Origin: an uncultured Kroppenstedtia sp. | GTDB lineage: Bacteria > Bacillota > Bacilli > Thermoactinomycetales > DSM-45169 | Assembly (NCBI GenBank): GCA_959600065.1 | Contig: CAUGKZ010000011.1 | Coordinates: 1-12,919, forward strand | DNA length: 12,919 nt | Direction of reading: 5' to 3' | Shown: positions 1 to 6,681 of the stretch, piece after piece | Position numbering within the stretch: position 1 is the first letter of the stretch | Layout of the letters: each line of letters opens with the position of its first letter | The notes under the pieces: generated by a model | Seen by the model: only the letters and a program-made list of their open reading frames with translations | Databases searched by the model: none | Told to the model about the DNA's origin: nothing | Made by a program: the position numbers and the translations under genes

Positions 1-378
1 GATCACTGGCGCCCCAAACCGACCGATGGCAGCAACGGCGTTGACGATGCGGTCGGTGCCAACCTCCCGGGGATTTTCATACTGGATATTGAGTCCCGTC
101 TTCACCCCAGGCCCGACAATCAACGGCTGGACCTGAAAATATTTTCGCGTGAGCAATTTCAGGACATGGGTGAGAGGAGGGACCACAGAACAGATAATGA
201 TCCCGTCAATCTCCTCCAATCGGATCCCCACATGCCCAAACAAATTTTTCAGCCGCATGCCGTACTCATCTTCTGTAGACTGCTTATCCGTTTGGACTCG
301 CCAATGATAGAGCAGTTCATCCCCTCTGTATATGCCAAAATCAATGTTGGTATTACCGACATCCATCGCCAGAAGCAT
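1..378 (-). CDS. coaX: Type III pantothenate kinase (N-terminal 126 residues; cut by window start)
   Basis: Phosphorylates pantothenate with ATP, the first step of coenzyme A synthesis, in the cytoplasm. I translated the frame by hand: it opens MLLAMDVGNTNIDFGIYRGD, with the acetate/sugar-kinase-fold phosphate motif DVGNT at residues 6-10, CSVVPPL near residues 63-69 and GTDR at 107-110. In this family the Asp of that last motif (D109 here) is the catalytic base. The family is about 255 residues long, so roughly half is present; the frame is open to base 1. The ATG at 378 is preceded by GGGGGA with 7 bases of spacing. It lies 54 bases downstream of the fhs stop with no terminator between, so it is probably cotranscribed with fhs. 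In B. subtilis coaX directly follows ftsH, which supports the call. Confidence 0.93.
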   Translation of the reverse strand, partial: MLLAMDVGNTNIDFGIYRGDELLYHWRVQTDKQSTEDEYGMRLKNLFGHVGIRLEEIDGIIICSVVPPLTHVLKLLTRKYFQVQPLIVGPGVKTGLNIQYENPREVGTDRIVNAVAAIGRFGAPVI

Positions 379-432
379 TCAGCAGTCCCCCGCTTTTGGG
401 ATCCAGGTCACAGGAGTCCATCCCGGATCCTG

Positions 433-2130
433 TCAAAACAATCCCGATACCCTTCCCGCAGCATCCACGTCCATACCCAGGGCGGCAGGTTGTTTGGGCA
501 GACCCGGCATGGTCAACATATTCCCCGTTAGCGCAACTAGAAAACCTGCTCCCACAGAAGGGCGCAACTCCCTCACATGGAGAGTGAAATGCTCCGGCCG
601 CCCCAGTAACGCCGGGTCATCAGAGAGGGAATACTGGGTCTTGGCCATACAGATCGGTAATTGCTCCCATCCATTGGCTTCAATCTCCTCCATCTGTTTC
701 TCCGCCTGGGGACTGTATTCCACCCCCTCGGCTCCGTAAACCTGGCGAGCGATCGCCGCGATCTTGGTCCGAATGGGTTGGTCCAGATCATATTGAAATT
801 GCAGATGGGAGGTACCTGACTCCGCCAACTGAACTACTTTTTTGGCGAGGTCCTCTCCGCCGGCACCCCCGTGCTCCCAGACTTCCGTTAGGGAGACAGG
901 CACCCCTCGCTCTTCGCACCATTGACGGATCAATTCCAATTCTTCCTCCGTATCCGTGGGAAATCGGTTGATCGCCACCACATGGGCCAGACCGAAGTTC
1001 CGCATCGTCTCCAGGTGGCGTTCCAGGTTGGGCAGCCCCTGGCGTAAAGCAGCGAGATTTGGGGTTTGCAGATCCTTCTTCGCCATTCCGCCATGCATTT
1101 TCAAAGCTCGGACCGTAGCTACAATCACGGCCACATCCGGCTGGAGATCGCCGATGCGACTTTTGATGTGGAGAAACTTCTCCGCCCCCAGGTCCGCCCC
1201 GAATCCCGCCTCCGTCACGGTGTACTCCGAGAGTTTCAGGGCATGACGAGTAGCGACCAGACTGTTACAGCCATGAGCGATGTTGGCGAATGGGCCTCCG
1301 TGGACAAATGCCGGTGTGTTCTCCAATGTCTGAACCAGGTTGGGACGAATCGCATCTTTTAGAAGGAGTGCCGCTGCTCCCTGCACGCCCAGGTCGGCTA
1401 CAGTCACCGGGGAACCGTCCCAACGATAGGCGACTAGAATCCGACTGATCCGTTCCTTCAGGTCTTCCAGATCCCGAGCCAGGCACAGGATAGCCATCAG
1501 CTCCGAAGCCACAGTGATGTCAAACCCGTCCTCCCGTGGCATCCCATGGGCTTTACCTCCCAGTCCTACCACAATATGGCGCAGAGCCCGGTCGTTCAGA
1601 TCCAACACCCGTTTCCAGAGAATGCGCCGAGGATCGATCCCCAGAGAATTCCCCTGATGAAGATGGTTGTCGATCACCGCAGATATGGCGTTATGAGCGG
1701 AGGTAATCGCATGAAAATCCCCGGTAAAGTGAAGATTGATCTCCTCCATGGGCAACACTTGCGAGTACCCGCCGCCAGCAGCTCCCCCTTTAATCCCCAT
1801 ACTGGGGCCAAGGGAGGGTTCCCGCAGGGCGACAGCGGCTTTTTTCCCAATCCGGTTGAGTCCCTGACCGAGACCGACTGTGACGGTGGACTTCCCTTCC
1901 CCAGCAGGAGTGGGACTGATGGCGGTAACCAGGATCAACCGTCCGTCAGGACGAGATTGAATCCGGTCCCAGACTGCCGAGGAAATCTTGGCTTTGTACT
2001 TACCGAACAGCTCCAGGTCCTCTTCCTCCAGCCCTAAGCGAGCAGCGATCTCTCCAATCGGTTGCATCATTGCCTCTTGGGCGATTTCAATGTCACTGGG
2101 GATCTTCTTCTCCGTTTTTTTGGTCACCAA
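433..2130 (-). CDS. fhs: Formate--tetrahydrofolate ligase
   Basis: Makes 10-formyl-tetrahydrofolate from formate, ATP and tetrahydrofolate, feeding purine synthesis and Met-tRNA formylation; cytoplasmic, homotetrameric in known members. With the start chosen here the protein has 565 residues, close to the usual 555-560. Visible signatures are the N-terminal SDIEIAQ, the ATP-binding loop TPAGEGKST near residues 74-82, the [21 protein letters not shown] block after it, and the terminal GRVSGLF. The start is a TTG at 2130, because GGGAGGAG at 2147-2140 sits 9 bases upstream. An in-frame TTG at 2160 would add 10 residues but has only weak upstream Shine-Dalgarno pairing; a GTG at 2127 is also possible. 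The gene has its own promoter and lies between the ftsH terminator and coaX, a position with no fhs in B. subtilis. Confidence 0.96.
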   Translation of the reverse strand: MVTKKTEKKIPSDIEIAQEAMMQPIGEIAARLGLEEEDLELFGKYKAKISSAVWDRIQSRPDGRLILVTAISPTPAGEGKSTVTVGLGQGLNRIGKKAAVALREPSLGPSMGIKGGAAGGGYSQVLPMEEINLHFTGDFHAITSAHNAISAVIDNHLHQGNSLGIDPRRILWKRVLDLNDRALRHIVVGLGGKAHGMPREDGFDITVASELMAILCLARDLEDLKERISRILVAYRWDGSPVTVADLGVQGAAALLLKDAIRPNLVQTLENTPAFVHGGPFANIAHGCNSLVATRHALKLSEYTVTEAGFGADLGAEKFLHIKSRIGDLQPDVAVIVATVRALKMHGGMAKKDLQTPNLAALRQGLPNLERHLETMRNFGLAHVVAINRFPTDTEEELELIRQWCEERGVPVSLTEVWEHGGAGGEDLAKKVVQLAESGTSHLQFQYDLDQPIRTKIAAIARQVYGAEGVEYSPQAEKQMEEIEANGWEQLPICMAKTQYSLSDDPALLGRPEHFTLHVRELRPSVGAGFLVALTGNMLTMPGLPKQPAALGMDVDAAGRVSGLF

Positions 2131-2327
2131 TTCAGCATGCTCCTCCCATTCCTGATTCAACGGCTGGCCGGTAGCTCTCTGAGATAGGTTATACGGATGC
2201 TGCCACTTTTACACCATATCCGCGCCAGTTTAAACCTCTGCCTCTTCCTGTACATGGAAAAACGGATTGCCGGAACATTGCGATTCACCCTGGTTTCAAC
2301 GGCCCTCCTGCCCTGATCATCATGGCT
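2131..2327 (-). other. fhs 5' leader, no recognised riboswitch
   Basis: About 190 bases separate the predicted fhs transcription start from its start codon. I found no convincing open frame on either strand. A stretch reading GGTGAATCGCAATG near 2289-2276 recalls the 3' part of the tetrahydrofolate riboswitch, but the matching 5' strand is not visible. An alternative weak promoter, TTTAAA - 17 bases - TAAAAG, lies closer to the gene (about 2232-2204). Nothing else can be assigned. Confidence 0.4.
2140..2147 (-). promoter_or_regulatory. Ribosome binding site deciding the fhs start
   Basis: Minus-strand GGGAGGAG ends 9 bases before the TTG at 2130. It lies inside the reading frame that would start at the TTG at 2160, so the longer form is less likely. 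An out-of-frame ATG at 2138 (ATG CTG AAT TGG TGA) lies only 1 base after the site and is too close to use it well. Confidence 0.7.
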
Positions 2328-2361
2328 ATTTTAGCATATCCATTTCCATAGGGTCGATCAA
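2328..2361 (-). promoter_or_regulatory. Probable sigma-A promoter of fhs-coaX
   Basis: Minus strand carries TGC-TAAAAT (extended -10; hexamer 2333-2328, 5/6 match to TATAAT). Upstream TTGATC (2361-2356) is 22 bases away from TAAAAT, but exactly 17 bases from an overlapping TATGCT. Either reading places a promoter just after the ftsH terminator, as expected if fhs is transcribed independently. Confidence 0.55.
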
Positions 2362-2390
2362 CCGGGTCGCCTGCCCTGACAATATTCCAG

Positions 2391-2419
2391 GATAAAAAAG
2401 ACGCCCCCGTGGGGGCATC
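2391..2419 (-). terminator. Rho-independent terminator of ftsH
   Basis: On the minus strand GATGCCCCC pairs with GGGGGCGTC across a 2-base AC gap (one G-U pair) and is followed directly by six T residues. It begins 15 bases after the ftsH stop and should separate the hpt-ftsH transcript from fhs. Confidence 0.93.
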
Positions 2420-2434
2420 TCTGGGTAAAATCAT

Positions 2435-4336
2435 TTATTTCTGCTCATCCTCGGAATCCTTTTCGTCTGCGGACTTCTCCTCATCGGACTGACTCTGAAT
2501 ATGAACGTCGATGGGTTGATCCAACTTCCCGTTGTCCATCAATTGACGGATCTCGTCAGCATCCAAGGTCTCTTTCTTGTAGAGAGTCTCAGCGAGCAGT
2601 TCCAGTTTATCCCGTTTTTCAATCAGGATATCCTTCGCCTTCTGATAACAACTGCTGATCATTTCCTGCATTTCCATATCGATTTCGTGGGCGACGGCAT
2701 CGGAATAATTCTGCTCATGACCAAGGTCCCGACCCAGGAAGACCTGACCCTGACTGCGCCCAAATTGCATCGGAGCCAATCGTTCACTCATCCCGTACTC
2801 GGTGATCATGCTACGCACGATACTGGTCGCCTTTTCGAAGTCATTGGAAGCGCCGGTGCTCACTTCGTTGAAGACCACTTCTTCAGCCGCCCGCCCCCCC
2901 AACAGACCGGTCACCCGATCCAGCAACTCACTTTTGGTCAACAGCATCCGGTCTTCCTTAGGCAACATCACCACGTATCCCCCTGCCTGTCCCCGAGGGA
3001 CGACGGTGATTTTATGAACTGTCTCCGCGTGCTCCAGGAAGTACCCCACTACGGCGTGACCGCCTTCGTGGTAAATGATCGTCTTCTTTTCCTTCTCGCT
3101 GATCAGGCGGCTCTTCTTCTCCGGTCCGGCGATCACGCGGTCGATTGCTTCATCCACCTCGGCCATCGTCACTTTCCGCTTACTACGACGAGCCGCCAGC
3201 AGTGCTGCTTCGTTGAGCAAGTTTTCCAGATCAGCCCCGGTAAACCCAGTAGTGCGTTGGGCGATGGTTTTCAGCTTGACATCATCAGACAAAGGCTTGT
3301 TCCGGGCATGAACTTTGAGCACTTCTTCACGACCCTTAACATCCGGACGATTGACCGTGATTTGACGGTCAAAGCGTCCAGGACGAAGGAGAGCCGGATC
3401 GAGGATATCCGGGCGGTTGGTGGCCGCCATCATAATAATTCCTTCGTTGGCCCCAAACCCATCCATCTCCACCAGCAATTGGTTCAAAGTCTGCTCCCGC
3501 TCATCGTGACCGCCACCCAGTCCGGCACCCCGTTGGCGTCCGACGGCGTCGATCTCATCGATAAAGATAATACAAGGAGCATTTTTCTTCGCTTGTTCAA
3601 ACAAGTCGCGAACGCGAGAGGCTCCTACCCCGACAAACATTTCAACGAAGTCGGAACCACTGATGCTGAAGAAGGGAACGCCGGCTTCACCGGCCACAGC
3701 CCGGGCCAAGAGAGTTTTACCTGTTCCCGGAGGGCCTACCAACAGCACTCCCTTGGGAATACGGGCACCCACAGCGGCAAATTTGCGGGGGTCCTTGAGG
3801 AAGTCGACCACTTCCACCAACTCGGTCTTCTCTTCATCGGCTCCAGCCACGTCTCCAAAGGTGACTTTCTTCTTCTCCTCGTTGTACATCTTGGCTTTGC
3901 TCTTGCCGAAGTTCATTACCCGGTTGCCGCCACCCTGGGCATTGCTGAATAGAACAAAGAAAAGAAGAAGCATGATGGCAAAGGGAATAATCGAAGTGAA
4001 CAGCGTAAGCCAGATGGAGTCGCTCTTCGCCTTCTCGACCGTTGTATTGACGCCAGCCTTTTTCAGGTCCTGAATAACGGTACTGCCTTCTCCGTAAGGA
4101 CCATTGGTCGTAAATGTCTTGTTGACCCCTTTGCTGTATTTCCCTTCAATATGGTAGGTGCCCCCTTCCGGGCGCACGGTCGCTTCTGAGATCTTGCCCT
4201 GTTCCAGCTTTTGCTGGTACTTGGTATAGGTTAACGTTTCCGTCTCCGTACCGGGGTTCCAAAATAGGTTTGCGATCCCGACGGTGACAAGGATGAGTAG
4301 TATATACAATCCGGAATTCCGGAAGATGGTTTTCAT
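2435..4336 (-). CDS. ftsH: ATP-dependent zinc metalloprotease FtsH
   Basis: Membrane-anchored AAA+ protease that degrades misfolded and short-lived membrane and cytosolic proteins; in B. subtilis it also affects sporulation. The 633 residues show a membrane segment at about 9-25, an extracytoplasmic domain to about 105, a second membrane segment at about 108-130, Walker A GPPGTGKT at 201-208, Walker [10 protein letters not shown] at 256-264, the second region of homology with RPGRFDRQ near 318-325, and the zinc motif HEGGH at 423-427 with the third ligand probably D499. The C-terminal tail (about 616-633) is strongly acidic, as is common in Bacillales. AGGAGG lies 6 bases before the ATG. It follows hpt by 150 bases and has its own promoter at 4370-4399 and a strong terminator. 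Confidence 0.98.
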   Translation of the reverse strand: MKTIFRNSGLYILLILVTVGIANLFWNPGTETETLTYTKYQQKLEQGKISEATVRPEGGTYHIEGKYSKGVNKTFTTNGPYGEGSTVIQDLKKAGVNTTVEKAKSDSIWLTLFTSIIPFAIMLLLFFVLFSNAQGGGNRVMNFGKSKAKMYNEEKKKVTFGDVAGADEEKTELVEVVDFLKDPRKFAAVGARIPKGVLLVGPPGTGKTLLARAVAGEAGVPFFSISGSDFVEMFVGVGASRVRDLFEQAKKNAPCIIFIDEIDAVGRQRGAGLGGGHDEREQTLNQLLVEMDGFGANEGIIMMAATNRPDILDPALLRPGRFDRQITVNRPDVKGREEVLKVHARNKPLSDDVKLKTIAQRTTGFTGADLENLLNEAALLAARRSKRKVTMAEVDEAIDRVIAGPEKKSRLISEKEKKTIIYHEGGHAVVGYFLEHAETVHKITVVPRGQAGGYVVMLPKEDRMLLTKSELLDRVTGLLGGRAAEEVVFNEVSTGASNDFEKATSIVRSMITEYGMSERLAPMQFGRSQGQVFLGRDLGHEQNYSDAVAHEIDMEMQEMISSCYQKAKDILIEKRDKLELLAETLYKKETLDADEIRQLMDNGKLDQPIDVHIQSQSDEEKSADEKDSEDEQK

Positions 4337-4369
4337 CCTTGGCCTCCTCTCAGAAATACCACTTTCATT

Positions 4370-4399
4370 ATTTTACCACACTGGATTATGGGTTCTCAA
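4370..4399 (-). promoter_or_regulatory. sigma-A promoter of ftsH
   Basis: Minus strand TTGAGA (4399-4394), 18 bases, then TAAAAT (4375-4370) preceded by TGG, giving an extended -10. Transcription would start near 4363, about 27 bases before the ftsH ATG, with the ribosome binding site inside that leader. This suggests ftsH can be expressed separately from tilS-hpt. Confidence 0.75.
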
Positions 4400-4486
4400 C
4401 TTCCCGCGGAGAGCGTTATGAAAAAGTATTGCCAGGAAAGACCGGGAAGTTTCCTCAGCAAAGATTTAGCGTCGAAATGTACCCTT

Positions 4487-5026
4487 CTAATCGCTGTAAA
4501 CACTTTCTTTCAGCACACCGATATAAGGCAGATTCCGGTATTTTTCTGCATAGTCCAAGCCGTAACCCACCACAAATTCATCAGGGACCGCAAAACCGAA
4601 ATAATCCGGTTTTAGCTCGGCAGTGCGCCGTGCGGGTTTATCCAACAGTGTTACCACTTTGACGGAAGCTACATTCCTGCGGCGCAACAGATCGAGCAAA
4701 TAACTCAGAGTCAGTCCACTGTCGATGATATCCTCCACCACGATGACATGACGCCCTTCCACAGTCGTGTCCAAATCCTTTACAATCCGGACGACGCCAG
4801 AGGAAGAGGTGGAGGTCCCATAGCTGGAAACCGCCATGTAATCCATCTCCAGATCGGTATCCATCGCCCGGACCAAATCACTCATAAACGGAGCCGCCCC
4901 CTTCAGCACACAGATGCAGAGGGGGTTTAAGCCGCTGTAATCCTTGGTCAGTCGGGCGCCCAGTTCTTTCACTTTTTCCTGGATTTCAGATTCGGACAAC
5001 AGTACATCTCGGATGTCTTCGTGCAT
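4487..5026 (-). CDS. hpt: Hypoxanthine-guanine phosphoribosyltransferase
   Basis: Purine salvage enzyme that joins hypoxanthine or guanine to PRPP, giving IMP or GMP, in the cytoplasm. The 179 residues match the family length. Visible motifs are LKGA at 41-44 (pyrophosphate contact), the flexible loop SSYGTSTSS from 67, the PRPP-binding signature [11 protein letters not shown] at 96-106, the purine-contacting lysine K130 in LLDK, and the C-terminal [17 protein letters not shown] block near 151-167. GGGAGG lies 5-6 bases before the ATG at 5026. It is 48 bases downstream of tilS. The tilS-hpt pair is conserved in Bacillales, and in B. subtilis the two products have been linked to ftsH expression; whether that applies here is not shown by the sequence. 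Confidence 0.97.
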   Translation of the reverse strand: MHEDIRDVLLSESEIQEKVKELGARLTKDYSGLNPLCICVLKGAAPFMSDLVRAMDTDLEMDYMAVSSYGTSTSSSGVVRIVKDLDTTVEGRHVIVVEDIIDSGLTLSYLLDLLRRRNVASVKVVTLLDKPARRTAELKPDYFGFAVPDEFVVGYGLDYAEKYRNLPYIGVLKESVYSD

Positions 5027-5050
5027 GGAAACCTCCCGGAAACAAAAGTA

Positions 5051-5078
5051 TGTATACCGTTTTTCACCTTTGCATCAA
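5051..5078 (-). promoter_or_regulatory. Possible internal promoter for hpt
   Basis: Minus strand TTGATG (5078-5073, overlapping the tilS stop codon), 16 bases, then TATACA (5056-5051). Both hexamers match the sigma-A consensus at 4 of 6 positions and spacing is short, so this is only a candidate. Confidence 0.3.
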
Positions 5079-6502
5079 GGCTCCCTCTGATCTGGAGCAG
5101 GACTGGCCCACTGCCACTCCAGACACAGAAAACGACGAGTTTCTTCTGTTACTCTCCCATGTCCAGAACGGACTACACCGGGAACCCAGATCACTTCGGC
5201 CCCACAGGTGAGCAAGGGAATTTCGTCGCGGAGACGGCGGGGGACTTTGGCATCGATCAGGGCGTCCTTCACTTTTTTTGTCCCTTTCATGCCCAGGGGT
5301 TGAACTCGGTCCCCAGGTCGCCGCGGACGGACGACTGGGGCTTGTTCCAGTAGATCGAGGTCGAAAACAGCGCGATCTTTCGTCGGTGAAAAAGGGGGCT
5401 GGGAGTCGGTCCAAACCCGGATTCGACCGGCGGGATAGCGTACCTCCCCCGGAATCGGAAGTGGGGCGGGAAGCTCTTGTTCCCCCGCTTCATCCCGAGT
5501 GAACGACGCTGTCTTCAAAATCCGGAGCCGTTGATAGTTCCGCTGCGCCCGGACATCTTTGGAAAGGGCAGTTTCTCCCGAAGGATCCGAAGACAGGGCC
5601 AGTTTCCGAATTCTTTCCACTCCGTCAAGGGTGACTGTTTCATTTTCATCATCTTCTACAAGACAATTTAATATTAGTTTAATCACCCTTCTTTGTAAAG
5701 CGACTCCCAGTTCCAGAAATTGCGGAATATCCACCTCAACCCCATCTGGCCCGTGATCGGTGATGACAGACTGCGCTTTTTTTTCCAGCAATCGAGTCCA
5801 GTGCTCCTCTTCATCCGCCGCTAGGTCCGCCAAGCGGAAAAGCACTTCTTTGACTCGGGGATTGTAAGTTTCCAGTTCAGGGAGAAGGTGGTGCCGGATG
5901 CGATTCCGGGTGTGGCGGAGATCCCGGTTGCTTTCATCAAAACGCGGGGTGAGTCCGTACCGCGTACAATAGGCTTCCACATCGGAACGCCAGACTTCCA
6001 ACAGGGGACGGAGGATCCGGAGCCCCCGCCACTCCCGGGTAGACGGGATCCCGGCCAAACCTGCCGGTCCGGTTCCCCGGATCAGTCGCATCAGCATCGT
6101 TTCCACTTGATCATCCGCTTGATGGGCCAGAGCCAAATACTCCGCACCGATCTTCTCGGCCACTCGGTGGAAGGCGTCGTAACGGAGACTCCGGGCTACC
6201 GCCTGTTTGTTACCACCAGTTTGCGCGAGGACTTGTCGGACTGGCACCGATTCGACGTAACAGGGGATCTTCCACTCTTCACAGCAGGTTCGAACATACT
6301 TCTCATCCCCCAGACTGTTTTCCCCCCGCAAGCCATGATTCACATGAACCGCCGCCACTTTCCAACAGTGGGAAGGAGCCATCTGGGAGAGGGCGTGCAG
6401 AAGCGCGGTGGAGTCCGGTCCGCCAGATACTCCCACCAATACCGAGCTCCCCTCGGGAAGCATGTGATGGGTCAGGATGGTCTTCTTCATCTGCTCCAGC
6501 AT
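5075..6502 (-). CDS. tilS: tRNA(Ile)-lysidine synthetase
   Basis: Converts C34 of the CAU-anticodon tRNA-Ile2 to lysidine using lysine and ATP, so that it reads AUA and is charged with isoleucine; essential in most bacteria. The 475 residues contain the PP-loop SGGPDS at 26-31 in the N-terminal adenylation domain, HVNHGLRG after it, and a TilS C-terminal domain with VRPRRPGDRVQPLGMKGTKK and the KVKDALIDAKVP stretch. The ATG at 6502 is chosen because GGGAGG lies 7 bases upstream; an in-frame ATG at 6541 would add 13 residues with no such site. It lies after spoIIE with its own promoter and a hairpin in the leader. In B. subtilis yabS and yabT stand between spoIIE and tilS; neither is here. Confidence 0.97.
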   Translation of the reverse strand: MLEQMKKTILTHHMLPEGSSVLVGVSGGPDSTALLHALSQMAPSHCWKVAAVHVNHGLRGENSLGDEKYVRTCCEEWKIPCYVESVPVRQVLAQTGGNKQAVARSLRYDAFHRVAEKIGAEYLALAHQADDQVETMLMRLIRGTGPAGLAGIPSTREWRGLRILRPLLEVWRSDVEAYCTRYGLTPRFDESNRDLRHTRNRIRHHLLPELETYNPRVKEVLFRLADLAADEEEHWTRLLEKKAQSVITDHGPDGVEVDIPQFLELGVALQRRVIKLILNCLVEDDENETVTLDGVERIRKLALSSDPSGETALSKDVRAQRNYQRLRILKTASFTRDEAGEQELPAPLPIPGEVRYPAGRIRVWTDSQPPFSPTKDRAVFDLDLLEQAPVVRPRRPGDRVQPLGMKGTKKVKDALIDAKVPRRLRDEIPLLTCGAEVIWVPGVVRSGHGRVTEETRRFLCLEWQWASPAPDQREP

Positions 6503-6554
6503 TGTGATCCTCCCGCTATTTTTACGACTCCAGTAACACATATTCAGTAGAAAT

Positions 6555-6577
6555 CCCGGGGAACCGTCTTCCCCGGG
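6555..6577 (-). other. Perfect 9-bp hairpin in the tilS leader
   Basis: Minus strand CCCGGGGAA, loop GACGG, TTCCCCGGG. It lies about 40 bases after the predicted tilS transcription start and 52 bases before the ATG. The following ATTTCTACTG is not a proper T run, so it is a poor intrinsic terminator as it stands. It could be an attenuator, a processing or stability element, or a weak terminator limiting spoIIE read-through. Confidence 0.5.
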
Positions 6578-6623
6578 TCATATCCCTGTTCAACCCACTT
6601 TCAAAAAATCCTACCTGAGGCCC

Positions 6624-6653
6624 ATTGTAGCCTATTTGTAAAAGCGGAATCAA
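6624..6653 (-). promoter_or_regulatory. Probable sigma-A promoter of tilS
   Basis: Minus strand TTGATT (6653-6648), 18 bases, TACAAT (6629-6624; 5/6 match to the -10). It lies immediately downstream of spoIIE and would let the housekeeping genes tilS and hpt be transcribed independently of the sporulation gene. The leader would be about 115 bases. Confidence 0.6.
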
Positions 6654-6668
6654 TTCCGTAAAGCTTTT
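6640..6668 (-). terminator. Weak candidate terminator after spoIIE
   Basis: Minus strand AAAAG, bulge CTTTA, CGGAA, loop TTGA, TTCCG, CTTTT, beginning 13 bases after the spoIIE stop. Only four T residues follow on this strand; the longer T run is on the opposite strand. It also overlaps the -35 of the tilS promoter, so its role is uncertain. Confidence 0.25.
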
Positions 6669-6681
6669 TTTGCAACATCCG

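Noticed and set aside
2270..2327. Tetrahydrofolate riboswitch before fhs
   Set aside because: Only a short stretch resembles the 3' conserved part; the complementary 5' strand and the junction were not found by eye. A covariance search would settle it.
2501..3952. 483-codon open frame on the plus strand opposite ftsH
   Set aside because: It lies wholly antisense to the certain ftsH gene, shows no recognised motif, and its composition (many His, Gln, Phe, Leu) is typical of the complement of a GC-rich gene.
5888..6550. 220-codon plus-strand frame opposite tilS
   Set aside because: It is antisense to the PP-loop domain of tilS, has no ribosome binding site or recognisable domain, and is explained by codon bias of tilS.
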